64,000 nt of DNA from an uncultured Maribacter sp. (GTDB lineage Bacteria > Bacteroidota > Bacteroidia > Flavobacteriales > Flavobacteriaceae). The stretch covers positions 1 to 64,000 of the forward strand of contig NZ_CANMTX010000002.1 in the NCBI RefSeq assembly GCF_947500985.1. Direction: 5' to 3'. Below, piece after piece: positions 16,578 through 25,451 of this stretch. The translations under genes were made by a program, and so were the position numbers. Each line of letters opens with the position of its first letter. Position 1 is the first letter of the stretch. A model generated the notes under the pieces. That model worked only from the letters and a program-made list of their open reading frames with translations, was not told the origin of the DNA and did not search any database.

Positions 16578-18262
16578 TTAATATCCTTTAATTTCAATTG
16601 CAAACTCACATTACCTTGCCATTCATTTTCATCAATAGAGAAAACGGCGCTAAAAGGTTTTCTACCCGTTACTAATGATAGTTTATCGCCCATATTAAAG
16701 CCAATACCATCAATTTTATGACTGTCTTGTTGTACCACCGAAACTTTTAAATGTGCTTCTTCTTTACCAACACCTTTTGCATAACCCGTATCTTTTAAGT
16801 CTTCTGCCATAAATATCGGAGACATATTACCGGGACCGAAAGGAGCAAACTGCTTTAGAATTCGCATTAATTTTGCATTGATATCTTTCAACTCAATAAC
16901 CGTATCTATTGTAATTTCTGGTATTAACATTTGCGGGTCGATACTCTCTTTCACCACTTTCTCAAACTGATGTTTGAAGTTGTTATACTGTTCTTCTAAC
17001 ATCGTTAAACCCGCTGCATATTTATGACCACCAAACTGTTCTATGTAATCTGCACAACCTTCTAAAGCATTGTACACATCAAAACCTCTAACTGATCTTG
17101 CCGATGCTGCCAACTTATCACCACTTTTTGTAAAAACCAGCGTTGGTCTGTAGTAGGTTTCCGTTAATCTGGATGCTACAATACCGATAACCCCTTTATG
17201 CCAAGTGTCTTTATAAACTACAGAAGTAAAACCTTCTTCCTCTTGATTTTCTTGAATTTGCCCTAGTGCCTCAATCGTAATTTCTTGATCTAGCCCTCTT
17301 CTATCGGTATTGAATTTTTCAATTTCAGAAGCGAATTGTATGGCTTGATTCATATTGGTTTCCGTCATTAAGTTTACTGCATATTGACCATGTTTCATTC
17401 TACCGGCTGCATTAATTCTAGGTGCAATAATGAAAACTACGTCGGTAATGGTAAGTTCTTTTTTATTGATTTGATCAATAATAGCTTTAAAACCGATTCT
17501 AGGCTGCTGATTGATAACTTGCAAGCCATAAAAAGCTAGTATTCGATTTTCTCCAGTTATCGGTACAATATCTGCCCCAATCGCAGTTGCCACTAAATCA
17601 AGGTAGTAGATAACATCGTCAATAGTTTCTCCTCTACGGGAACCTAATGCCTGAATCAATTTAAAACCGACTCCGCAACCACACAACTCATCATACGGAT
17701 ATGAACAATCTTCTCTTTTTGGGTCTAAAACTGCTATTGCACTTGGTAATTTTGTACCAGGCCTATGGTGGTCACATATGATAAAATCGATTCCCTTTTC
17801 TTTGGCATACGCTACTTTGTCAATTGCCTTCACTCCACAGTCCAACGCAACGATCAATGTAAACCCATTATCCTCTGCAAAATCGATTCCTTTATACGAC
17901 ACTCCGTATCCCTCATCATATCGATCCGGAATATAGGTTGCCACATTAGGATAGTAGCTTAACAGATATGATGACATTAAAGCTACGGCCGTAGTACCAT
18001 CGACATCATAATCACCATATACCAAAATGTTTTCTCCGTTGGCAATGGCTTCCTCAATTCTACTGACCGCAATATCCATATCCTTCATTAAGAAAGGATC
18101 ATGCAAATCTTCTAACTGCGGACGAAAGAAATCTTTAGCCTCTTCATACGTAGAAATACCTCTTTGCAACAATAGCTGCGCCACCAAAGCATCGACACTT
18201 AATGCATCGGCTAAAGAATCAATATCTTCTTGTTTCGGTTTTGGTTTAATTGTCCAGCGCAT
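16574..18262 (-). CDS. recJ: Single-stranded-DNA-specific exonuclease RecJ
   Basis: A 562-residue 5'-3' exonuclease for recombination and mismatch or base-excision repair. The DHH-domain motifs are present: VYGDYDVDGT (81-90), Asp141 in VALDCG, and DHH at 164-166. The DHHA1 motif FGGHKYAAG and a C-terminal OB fold follow. Length is typical of Bacteroidota RecJ. It is cotranscribed with the downstream VOC gene. Confidence 0.96.
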   Translation of the reverse strand: MRWTIKPKPKQEDIDSLADALSVDALVAQLLLQRGISTYEEAKDFFRPQLEDLHDPFLMKDMDIAVSRIEEAIANGENILVYGDYDVDGTTAVALMSSYLLSYYPNVATYIPDRYDEGYGVSYKGIDFAEDNGFTLIVALDCGVKAIDKVAYAKEKGIDFIICDHHRPGTKLPSAIAVLDPKREDCSYPYDELCGCGVGFKLIQALGSRRGETIDDVIYYLDLVATAIGADIVPITGENRILAFYGLQVINQQPRIGFKAIIDQINKKELTITDVVFIIAPRINAAGRMKHGQYAVNLMTETNMNQAIQFASEIEKFNTDRRGLDQEITIEALGQIQENQEEEGFTSVVYKDTWHKGVIGIVASRLTETYYRPTLVFTKSGDKLAASARSVRGFDVYNALEGCADYIEQFGGHKYAAGLTMLEEQYNNFKHQFEKVVKESIDPQMLIPEITIDTVIELKDINAKLMRILKQFAPFGPGNMSPIFMAEDLKDTGYAKGVGKEEAHLKVSVVQQDSHKIDGIGFNMGDKLSLVTGRKPFSAVFSIDENEWQGNVSLQLKLKDIK

Positions 18263-18265
18263 TCT

Positions 18266-18320
18266 AGTCAGTGTTCAGTTTACAGTTTCAGTTGGCAGTT
18301 CTCAATAACAGTTGGCAGAA
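18266..18320. repeat. Short CAGTTGGCAG-type repeats
   Basis: Several near-copies of TTCAGTT(T/G)(A/G)CAG in tandem between recJ and the OsmC gene. Simple intergenic repeat DNA of unknown role. Confidence 0.45.
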
Positions 18321-18332
18321 TAAAATCTTTAT

Positions 18333-18421
18333 CGTCTTTGCGAGGCACGAAGCAATCTCTCACTTAGGTGTACCAAACAAACAGATTGCTTCTTCCGATT
18401 GCTATCGGAATCGCAATGACG
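18333..18421. repeat. Three-armed palindromic intergenic repeat
   Basis: Outer arms CGTCTTTGCGA (18333-18343) and TCGCAATGACG (18411-18421), one mismatch; middle arms GAAGCAATCT (18349-18358) and AGATTGCTTC (18383-18392); and an inner hairpin TTCCGAT/ATCGGAA (18393-18410). This is the widespread ATTGCGAGG..GAAGCAATCT type of dispersed palindrome. A partial relative lies at about 19198-19235. Confidence 0.75.
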
Positions 18422-18423
18422 TT

Positions 18424-18852
18424 TTATTTTGTATGAAAAACAGTCTTAATATCAAGCTCGGCAAATTGTCTGAACATCTCCATTACTCCGCAATATTTTT
18501 CGACGGATAGGTCAACCGCTCTTTGTAATTTTTTCTCGGCTAAATTTGCGCCATGAAAATGATATTCTATAACTACTTTGTCATAAAACTTAGGATGCTC
18601 ATCTGTTAAGTTTGCGATTGTTTCAATATGAAACTCATCTACTTCTAGTTTCATCTTCTTGAACATTGCCGCTACATCTAAGCCAGAGCAACCAGCTAAT
18701 GAAGACAACATTAATGCTTTTGGTCTTAAACCACTACCATCGCCACCGTCTTCTTTTGCAATATCTATTCGTAAAGAGTGCCCAGAAGGATTATTACTTT
18801 CAAAGGACATGTTGCCCAACCACTTTGTGCTAATATGATTTGTTGTACTCAT
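18424..18852 (-). CDS. OsmC-family peroxidase-like protein
   Basis: A 142-residue OsmC/Ohr-fold protein. The two redox cysteines are Cys55 (in LAGCSGLDV) and Cys121 (in EKYCGVM), as in thiol-dependent hydroperoxide reductases of this family. It probably reduces organic or fatty-acid hydroperoxides in the cytoplasm, although some members of this branch are uncharacterised. It is a single gene with a palindromic repeat just downstream. Confidence 0.92.
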   Translation of the reverse strand: MSTTNHISTKWLGNMSFESNNPSGHSLRIDIAKEDGGDGSGLRPKALMLSSLAGCSGLDVAAMFKKMKLEVDEFHIETIANLTDEHPKFYDKVVIEYHFHGANLAEKKLQRAVDLSVEKYCGVMEMFRQFAELDIKTVFHTK

Positions 18853-19238
18853 AATTTTATGTTTTTGTAGGGTACAAAAATACGATAATATAGGGTGAGA
18901 TGATGTTAGGTAGACGAATGAAAAGAGTTAATGATTCAGGTATTGGCTGTTGGAAAATAAAAATCATTTTTTACAAGTGCAAGACTACCTGTTTATTTTA
19001 AATCTTAATTTTTCATTTGTCTCAATTGTCAGTTCGAATGGTTTTTAATTCAATTTTTCATTGAATTAAAAAATGCCTGCCCGCCGGTTAGGAGGGTATC
19101 GAGAACCTTTAGGAACATGATTGCTTCTCGATACTAATTTTCTCGTGCCTCCAAAATTTACTCGAAGTGATATTAAAAAGACTAATTAAATATCCTCCTT
19201 CGTAGCAATTAGCTATCGGAATCGCAACAAAGTCAACC
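18853..19238. repeat. Gene-free gap with dispersed palindromic repeats
   Basis: 386 bases with no gene. It holds a degraded flavobacterial intergenic repeat: CAGTTCGAATG near 19030, an ATTCAAT/ATTGAAT hairpin near 19050-19068, TATCGAGA (about 19096) with TCTCGATA (about 19127), and CTCGAAGTGA near 19160. A partial piece of the 18333-18421 repeat lies near 19198-19235. Confidence 0.5.
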
Positions 19239-19811
19239 CTACTCTAAAATCTTAGCCACTAATTTCTGCAACTCCCCAACAACTTCATCTTCGAACCATG
19301 GATTCTTTCCTCTCCAAAAATGATTTACTGGTGATGGATGTGGTAAGAGAAAAAACTTTGGCAGGTATTCTTTATAGTGCAATACATTCTCGGTCAGGTT
19401 CTTTTTGGCTTGCTTACCTAAGTATTGATCTTGAGAGTATTTACCGATCAGTAAAATGAGCTGTACATTTTTGAATTGGTCCCATACCTGAGAATGCCAC
19501 AAGGGAGCACATTCTTTTCTGGGAGGTAAATCGCCAGTTTTTCCCTTTCCCGGATAACAAAAGCCCATGGGCAGTACTGCAAAATTATCAGGGTTATAGA
19601 ATACCTCTTCGTTTACACCAAGCCACTCTCTAAGCTTTTTACCACTTGGGTCATCCCAAGCTTTATTTTCTACATGTGCTTTTCTACCCGGCGCCTGACT
19701 TACCAATATAATTTTCGAATTATTAGTACCCGCAACAATTGGTCTTGGTTCTAAAGGCAAATGTGCCTTACAAACCTCGCAACCTCTTATTTCAGCTAAT
19801 AATTCTTGCAC
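19239..19811 (-). CDS. Uracil-DNA glycosylase family protein, Fe-S type
   Basis: A 190-residue protein of the UDG superfamily. Motif 1 is VSQAPGRKAH (38-46) and motif 2 is LPHPSPVNHFW near 155. Four cysteines (Cys11-xx-Cys14, Cys86, Cys102) match the spacing of the 4Fe-4S ligands in family 4/5 UDGs. The substrate-pocket motif is not the standard GExPG, so the exact activity (uracil or another lesion) is uncertain. It would act in base-excision repair. Confidence 0.87.
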   Translation of the reverse strand: MQELLAEIRGCEVCKAHLPLEPRPIVAGTNNSKIILVSQAPGRKAHVENKAWDDPSGKKLREWLGVNEEVFYNPDNFAVLPMGFCYPGKGKTGDLPPRKECAPLWHSQVWDQFKNVQLILLIGKYSQDQYLGKQAKKNLTENVLHYKEYLPKFFLLPHPSPVNHFWRGKNPWFEDEVVGELQKLVAKILE

Positions 19812-19887
19812 GTTATCTTTCTATTAAATTGATTATTTAAATAAATAGTATCCGATCACCTTCTAATTATGATTAGTCAGATTACCT

Positions 19888-20232
19888 CTAAAGCAACTTC
19901 AATGCTTCACTATCAAAAGACAATCCTTCAAAACCTGTTTCCATAAAGTTTCTAATATTTTGATGAGAGCTTCCTTTAAGGTCTAGTAATACCTCATCAA
20001 AATAATATTGACCAAAACAGGCCAAGGTTTCCTCTTTTGAAAGTCCTTCTTTTATCGCAAAAGAGAATAATTTACAAGACCCGGAATTCTGACCAACCTC
20101 ATTTCTAACTTTACCATTGGTATAAGCGGTTGGCGTAAATGCATACTTAGAATCTATAACCACCATAGTCTCTGAAAAGAGAATCTCTTTTGGACTAGCA
20201 GCTAATTTTTTCTTGAATTCTTCTAAGGTCAT
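19888..20232 (-). CDS. HopJ-family protein
   Basis: A 114-residue protein of the HopJ type III effector family by name and pattern (TLEEFKKKLAASP, then DSKYAFTPTAYTNG and NEAGQNSGSCKLFSFA-like segments). In non-pathogens without a type III system these are ordinary cytoplasmic proteins of unknown function, so the effector label should not be taken as a role. It lies between the UDG and the outer-membrane gene, with its own start region. Confidence 0.85.
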   Translation of the reverse strand: MTLEEFKKKLAASPKEILFSETMVVIDSKYAFTPTAYTNGKVRNEVGQNSGSCKLFSFAIKEGLSKEETLACFGQYYFDEVLLDLKGSSHQNIRNFMETGFEGLSFDSEALKLL

Positions 20233-20266
20233 GGTTAGTTATTTAGATTTTAAAATAGTCATCAAA

Positions 20267-21238
20267 TTAAATATTGATATTCAAATATAATGAAACTCTA
20301 TTTTTTACCTCTACTTTACCTTCATTCAAATTTTGAGATATTGGTAACATACTTGAAATGCCCAATGCATATCTGTTGTAGTTCGCCTCTAACCCAAATC
20401 TAGCAAAATACACATCGCCACCTGTGTCAGGAACAACAAAATCAAACTCTTTATTTTCGGAGAAGAACTCTGCTCCTAAACCTGCTTGTGGGGTTAGGGA
20501 AACCGATGGAGACAGGTAATAGGTCTTATAGGTATTCAATGTTGCATTCCACTGATTTCCGAACAAATAATTTTTACTGTTCTCCGTTTTTATCGTGTAG
20601 TTCAATAGGGCAGCAAAACCCCAATTTCTATGTGTAATACCGTAATTTGCGGCTAAAATATAATCCCAACTTCCCGTTCCTAACTGAAAACCAGGGTTAA
20701 CACTGCCTTCATTATTGGCTGCATTAAAAGTTCCTGTCGGTAATTTTATACCTCCGCCAATTTGCAAAGCATGTTCTGGTTTTATTGAAATTATACTATC
20801 GGCAGTTTGCTTCAGTACATTGTAATATGCTAAAACCGTAGCATCACCAATACCATTTATAGTCTGCTCTGTATTATCTGCAAATGTTCTATTGTGTGAA
20901 TGATAAGGGAGTATGGCATTTACCAAAAAAAGGTCTCCAATCGGGAATTTTCCCCACGCCTGTACGGTATTGAAATTCTCATTTATCCATGGCGAATTAT
21001 CAAAAATACCATCGCGAGAACGGTACTTCTGACCAATATATCTAAGCCCTACAAAGTTATTATTCAATCCGGTTCCAAAACCCATACTTCCTCCATTGCC
21101 ACCACACCCACAGGTATCGCAGAAATATTCATATGCGGTATTTTTCCAGATACACTCGGTTGTTCCTTCTGGTAAATCATTTGCTTGGACAGTAAAAAAT
21201 CCGCCAAGCATAATTATAATTACTATTATTTTTTTCAT
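20267..21238 (-). CDS. Outer-membrane barrel protein of the MbnP/MbnH cluster
   Basis: A 323-residue protein with a Sec signal (cleavage probably after VQA, about 19) and alternating β-strands ending in an aromatic-poor LYLNINI strand, fitting an outer-membrane β-barrel. The N-terminus of the mature part carries clustered cysteines (C..CDTCGCGG, about 28-46), a possible metal site. It lies 12 bases downstream of the MbnH-like gene and is clearly cotranscribed, suggesting a shared role in copper handling. The exact role is inferred. Confidence 0.75.
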   Translation of the reverse strand: MKKIIVIIIMLGGFFTVQANDLPEGTTECIWKNTAYEYFCDTCGCGGNGGSMGFGTGLNNNFVGLRYIGQKYRSRDGIFDNSPWINENFNTVQAWGKFPIGDLFLVNAILPYHSHNRTFADNTEQTINGIGDATVLAYYNVLKQTADSIISIKPEHALQIGGGIKLPTGTFNAANNEGSVNPGFQLGTGSWDYILAANYGITHRNWGFAALLNYTIKTENSKNYLFGNQWNATLNTYKTYYLSPSVSLTPQAGLGAEFFSENKEFDFVVPDTGGDVYFARFGLEANYNRYALGISSMLPISQNLNEGKVEVKNRVSLYLNINI

Positions 21239-21250
21239 TTTTTAATATTC

Positions 21251-22279
21251 TTAAAATCGTTCGTCATTTATAAAAGTATCATCCGTCAAAATTTCAAAAA
21301 AGGCTAACAATCCCTCTTTTTCCGTATCATTTAATTGTATTTCTAGTCCGTCATCGGTGCGTAGAGAATCATCAATTGTTTCCGATTCAACCATGCCGCT
21401 GGTATAAAAATTCAATACCGATTCTAGACTTCCAAACCTACCATCATGCATGTAAGGCGCGGTCAGTGATACGTTTCTTAAACTTGGCACTTTAAATTTA
21501 TAATCGTCACTATCGCTACCACTCACCTCGGCTCTGCCAATATCATTTAATTGTGGATTAGGTGGCAAGCCATTGTTTCTAAAACTGCCATCGGTAAATA
21601 AATCTGTTGCGTGACATGTAGCGCACTTCTGTTGAAACACTTCTAGACCATATGCTTCTTGCTCAGTCAATTCTCCTCCTTCTTCATTCCGTACATATTT
21701 ATCATACTTAGAATTAGAAGAAATCATCATGACCATAAACTGTGATATCGCTTTTAGAAAGTTCTCGGCATTTACACCACCTTCCTCAAAAGCCATTTCA
21801 AATTCTTTTTGATACTCGGCATCTGCTATCAGTTTATTGATAACCCCTGTCATGGTTTCACCCATCTCCACTTCATTAGTGATAGGAATTATTGGAAAGA
21901 GGTCTAAGTGAGACGTAGCACCATCCCAAGCGAATTCATTAAAGAATGCCATATTAGATATGGTGGGCGTATTTCTTGTACCCTCCAAATCATTTACACC
22001 GTGACTAAATTGATGTCCGTGGTGAGTGAAAGCAGAACTTTGTTCATGACAAAAGCCACATGATATAAACCCACTTGAAGATAGTTTACCATCATAGAAT
22101 AATTTCTTACCCAGCTCAAATCCTAATTGTGTTGGCGGATTAGCCTCAATATCATAAGCCAATTCAGGAAAATTCTCTGGAACTTCTACCGTTAAAAGCG
22201 TGTTCTCAATAGCCACATAATCATCATCACTGCAAGACACCAAAAACACGGACAGTAATACCCAAAATAGATATTTCAT
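21251..22279 (-). CDS. mbnH: Di-haem cytochrome c peroxidase, MbnH-like
   Basis: A 342-residue lipoprotein (lipobox LVSC, Cys16) with two haem c sites, CGFCH (74-78) and CATCH (219-223), in the bacterial cytochrome c peroxidase/MauG fold. The PYMHDGRFGSLESVLNFY segment is typical. Next to an MbnP gene, the best guess is MbnH, which oxidises a tryptophan of MbnP to kynurenine to build a copper site. A plain peroxidase role is possible. It is located at the periplasmic side of a membrane. Confidence 0.85.
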   Translation of the reverse strand: MKYLFWVLLSVFLVSCSDDDYVAIENTLLTVEVPENFPELAYDIEANPPTQLGFELGKKLFYDGKLSSSGFISCGFCHEQSSAFTHHGHQFSHGVNDLEGTRNTPTISNMAFFNEFAWDGATSHLDLFPIIPITNEVEMGETMTGVINKLIADAEYQKEFEMAFEEGGVNAENFLKAISQFMVMMISSNSKYDKYVRNEEGGELTEQEAYGLEVFQQKCATCHATDLFTDGSFRNNGLPPNPQLNDIGRAEVSGSDSDDYKFKVPSLRNVSLTAPYMHDGRFGSLESVLNFYTSGMVESETIDDSLRTDDGLEIQLNDTEKEGLLAFFEILTDDTFINDERF

Positions 22280-22331
22280 CTGTTATCGTTTTAAAATTAG
22301 GGCCGCCCTATTAAGAGCGACCCGAAAATAT

Positions 22332-23135
22332 TTAGTGTGAATCTCCTGTGCCGTTATGAACATGGTCTACCGTAAACATGCTTGCAGTATTCAAAGCAAC
22401 TTGTGGCGACTTTTCTTCGCTTACCATAATTACCGATTGCTCGGTTAATGATAGTTTGTTTTCTCCGTCTAAAATGGCATTGGCATCCGCTACCAGATGT
22501 ATAATAGGCGACATTTCATCGCTTACCAAAGCATCTGTCCCCAAACTCAAAGTAACTTCTTTGTAGTTGTCCAAACTAGAACCGTGACTACCCATATGTA
22601 CTTTAAAATCTGTTGCCTCAGTAATAGTTTCCGATGTGAAAGTCCCTTCAAAATTTAGAAACTTATAACCCGCTTGCCATGACCACATCATATTGGTTTC
22701 TTCGGCTACAGTCAAAAAATCTCCTTGACCCTCCGCTCCTTGAAGGTATTTTTCTTGGTCTACGCCTATGCCAAAAGTTATAGACACATAATTACCTGCT
22801 GGTATATTCTCTAACACGACTTCTGTACTACCCGTTTCTTCACTAGTTACAAAATAACTATCGTCTTTTTCATAGGTAAACACTTCACCTTCATCATTAG
22901 TTAATCTAAAATTACTAACAATGTAATTTAGTCTTGTAATGGTCAATGTTTCGTTTTGAGAATTGGTGTAACTTGAGGTTGCCAGTAACAAATCATCTGA
23001 ACCAACACTGTTGTCGAACTCTAGAGTTATACTATTCTCACCCATTAGTTCATCTGTTGTATCATCATCACCGCTACAGCTAGCGAATACACTTAAAATA
23101 AGGGTTCCAATAAAAAGTCTGTTTATAAATTTCAT
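22332..23135 (-). CDS. mbnP: MbnP-like copper-binding lipoprotein
   Basis: A 267-residue lipoprotein (lipobox FASC, Cys20) with the MbnP β-sandwich pattern. The family core motif MWSWQAGYKFLNFEG is at 150-164; Trp151/Trp153 lie where the family carries the Trp converted to kynurenine. Candidate copper ligands are His180, His184 and the His-rich end (HVHNGTGDSH, 258-267). It is first in the operon with MbnH and the barrel protein. The likely role is copper binding at the cell surface. Confidence 0.85.
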   Translation of the reverse strand: MKFINRLFIGTLILSVFASCSGDDDTTDELMGENSITLEFDNSVGSDDLLLATSSYTNSQNETLTITRLNYIVSNFRLTNDEGEVFTYEKDDSYFVTSEETGSTEVVLENIPAGNYVSITFGIGVDQEKYLQGAEGQGDFLTVAEETNMMWSWQAGYKFLNFEGTFTSETITEATDFKVHMGSHGSSLDNYKEVTLSLGTDALVSDEMSPIIHLVADANAILDGENKLSLTEQSVIMVSEEKSPQVALNTASMFTVDHVHNGTGDSH

Positions 23136-23237
23136 CTGTTAATTTTATTATTATCCAGATGTAATTCACCCTTATTTATTCTGAGTAGAACCCAAAATAT
23201 AATGGCTCATTACATCTTTGTTTACGTAATGGTTTTA

Positions 23238-23257
23238 CCTAATGACAATGCATTAGG
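23238..23257. promoter_or_regulatory. Perfect inverted repeat upstream of mbnP
   Basis: CCTAATG - 6 bases - CATTAGG, about 105 bases before the mbnP start. It has the size of a dimeric repressor site; regulation by metal is inferred. Confidence 0.4.
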
Positions 23258-23316
23258 CTTGATTTTAAAATAATTGATTGTGTATACGACTACAGGATAT
23301 GTGTCGTGATTTGGGT

Positions 23317-23367
23317 ATACAACAGTATGCACCTTTTTAAAAAAGGCATATGTATACTGTGTTGTAT
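23317..23367 (-). terminator. Terminator hairpin after the Cys-rich small gene
   Basis: Stem pieces ATACA/TGTAT, ACAGTAT/ATACTGT and CCTTTTT/AAAAAGG directly after the stop codon at 23369. It separates the small gene from mbnP. Confidence 0.65.
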
Positions 23368-23368
23368 T

Positions 23369-23740
23369 TTAAGATAAGAAGTTAGGCGGATGAAATACAG
23401 CTGATATATACTGCTGCTCGTTTAAGTTAGGATGCATTGAAACCACTTTTGTTTCAACAATTGTACTTTGAAAATTACAATCAAGAATACTTACAAAACC
23501 AATTGGGTATTCCCGAAGATCAGCAGAAGGTATATCTTGATGGTCATCTTGCTGCTGCTTTTTAATCAATTGCGAGAGGTAGCATTTACCATCGCAATTT
23601 AGCATTGGCTTATCTTTATTAATACATAAAACCTCAGCTATATAATCTTGATTAATTACATATTCTAATACAGGCAATACCGGCTTTACCATCGCAGTGA
23701 GGTATAACAAGATAAAGGTGTACGTGAGAATTTTTTTCAT
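23369..23740 (-). CDS. Small secreted Cys-motif protein next to copper operon
   Basis: A 123-residue protein with one N-terminal hydrophobic segment (signal or anchor, about 4-24). It carries the pattern CINKDKPMLNCDGKCYLSQ (Cys39, Cys49, Cys53) and ends in FHPPNF. Similar small proteins with a CxGKC motif are, from memory, often encoded near copper or other metal uptake genes in flavobacteria. Directly upstream of mbnP, a periplasmic metal-related role is plausible. It has its own terminator. Confidence 0.7.
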   Translation of the reverse strand: MKKILTYTFILLYLTAMVKPVLPVLEYVINQDYIAEVLCINKDKPMLNCDGKCYLSQLIKKQQQDDHQDIPSADLREYPIGFVSILDCNFQSTIVETKVVSMHPNLNEQQYISAVFHPPNFLS

Positions 23741-23827
23741 TAATCGTCACGAAGATAATTCTGATTTTGAAATTTTCTTAACTCTTTATTAGAATTAACA
23801 CTTAAATCTTTAAAATTTTATTGGTCT

Positions 23828-24499
23828 CTACTTATTCCCTCCAACAATAATAACAATTTCTCCTTTTGGAGGTTTTTCGGTAAAATGCTTTAGAACTTCT
23901 TCGGCAGTACCACGAACTGTTTCCTCGTACAGTTTGGTCAACTCTCTAGAAACGGAAACAGGTCTTTCTGCTCCGAAATATTCCACAAAATGCGCTAATG
24001 TCTTTAACAGCTTATGCGGAGATTCATAAAAAATAATGGTACGTGGTTCTTCTGCTAATAATTTTAACCTTGTCTGTCTTCCTTTTTTTACGGGTAAAAA
24101 ACCCTCAAAAACAAACTTATCATTTGGTAAACCGCTATTGACCAAAGCTGGTACAAAAGCCGTTGCACCTGGTAAGCATTCAACTTCAACACCTGCTTCA
24201 ACACAGGCTCTTGTCAAAAGAAAGCCTGGGTCAGAAATTGCCGGGGTTCCTGCATCTGAAATTAGTGCAATATTCTCACCTCCTTTTAGCTTACCTACTA
24301 GATAGTCGACCATATTATGCTCGTTGTGCATATGATGACTTTTCATCTGCGTACCAATCTCAAAATGATGTAATAATTTTCCGCTGGTACGTGTGTCTTC
24401 CGCAAGTATTAAATCTACTTCTTTAAGAATACGAATCGCCCTTAAGGTCATGTCCTCTAGATTCCCGATAGGTGTAGGCACTAAATAAAGCTTTCCCAT
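23828..24499 (-). CDS. rsmI: 16S rRNA (cytidine1402-2'-O)-methyltransferase
   Basis: A 223-residue SAM-dependent methyltransferase that modifies C1402 in the ribosomal decoding centre. The N-terminal LYLVPTPIGNLEDMTLRA and the GTPAISDPG motif are diagnostic. The start at 24499 (MGKLYLVPTP) is chosen over the ATG 24 bases upstream, since family members begin directly with this motif. It ends just after a short gap from the gene of unknown function upstream. Confidence 0.95.
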   Translation of the reverse strand: MGKLYLVPTPIGNLEDMTLRAIRILKEVDLILAEDTRTSGKLLHHFEIGTQMKSHHMHNEHNMVDYLVGKLKGGENIALISDAGTPAISDPGFLLTRACVEAGVEVECLPGATAFVPALVNSGLPNDKFVFEGFLPVKKGRQTRLKLLAEEPRTIIFYESPHKLLKTLAHFVEYFGAERPVSVSRELTKLYEETVRGTAEEVLKHFTEKPPKGEIVIIVGGNK

Positions 24500-24605
24500 G
24501 TATTTTAAAGTGAAAAACCTCAAGGCATGCCCTCGAAGAATTGAATTGAAAATTTAATTTAGATTTCGGCGCAAATGTAAGAGCTTTTAAATCTCTATTA
24601 TCGTG

Positions 24606-24632
24606 TAAAAAACCCAACACAGGTGCTGGGTT
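24606..24632 (-). terminator. Terminator of the 230-residue gene
   Basis: AACCCAGCAC / GTGTTGGGTT stem (one G-U) followed by a T-run on the minus strand. Confidence 0.8.
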
Positions 24633-24654
24633 GCTGATACATATATTGTATTAA

Positions 24655-25347
24655 CTAAGAGAATCTACGCGATACCAATTCTATAAAACGCTCTTCGTAT
24701 GGTTCTTTACCAGCCCAGTTATTATAATCTGGTTTTACCATATTTTTTATAAAAGATATTGAACGCTCTTCTGTATCAATAGTATTTAACTGAGATAGCA
24801 CACGGTTATAATCTTCCGTACTATTATTAAACAAATGTTTTACAAATGCTAAACGATCGTTCAAATCTACTTTTACATTACTTTTTGCCAAACGGTCATT
24901 TAATGATTTTGGTGTAGCATCTGGTTGCTTTAGGTCTTCTTTAGACGGTGTAAAAAGCTCCATGTCATTTTTCATTAGATTAGGTTTTGACATAAATTCT
25001 GCCAAAACATCTTCTAATTGATAATTATCTGGCATTTCAGAAATAAATCCTTTTATGGTTTCCATGCCTGGGTGCTTAACGATATCCTCATCATGTGGAT
25101 TACTCTCTGGCACTCCTGTATTTCCCTTTAATACCGCATTTGCCATTTCTTCAAATTTTGCCGCAATAGCATTTTTAGAAACATCAACTTCCATATCATT
25201 GAGTTCTACCTCAATAAACTTAAGCACAGCAAGTTTCTCATATAGGTTTTTAGAAACCTCATACAAATTTGTTACATCATCTAAATTATCAGCAGTCAAA
25301 ATTTCTGTAGATAACTTTCTCAATTCTAGTTTCAACTTATTTTTCAT
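24655..25347 (-). CDS. Hypothetical helical protein
   Basis: A 230-residue cytoplasmic protein, charged and mostly helical, with no cysteine, signal or membrane segment. The C-terminal part (about 145-225: NDRLAFVKHLFNNSTEDYNR, then IDTEERSISFIKNMVKPDYNNW) resembles conserved flavobacterial proteins of unknown function. It has its own terminator and is divergent from tdk. Function unknown. Confidence 0.75.
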   Translation of the reverse strand: MKNKLKLELRKLSTEILTADNLDDVTNLYEVSKNLYEKLAVLKFIEVELNDMEVDVSKNAIAAKFEEMANAVLKGNTGVPESNPHDEDIVKHPGMETIKGFISEMPDNYQLEDVLAEFMSKPNLMKNDMELFTPSKEDLKQPDATPKSLNDRLAKSNVKVDLNDRLAFVKHLFNNSTEDYNRVLSQLNTIDTEERSISFIKNMVKPDYNNWAGKEPYEERFIELVSRRFS

Positions 25348-25451
25348 CTCACAAATTTTATGGTAAAGACCTAAATAGTGGGTTTTTTAAATACCTTTAT
25401 CATCTTTAAAGAATAAACGAAAAACCCATTATTTTCGTCTAAAATTACAAA

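Noticed and set aside
19888-20232. Type III secreted effector
   Set aside because: The HopJ label is a family name only; no secretion system or effector context is present.
20900-21175. Plus-strand open frame opposite the barrel gene
   Set aside because: Shadow of the β-barrel coding sequence; no independent start or family.
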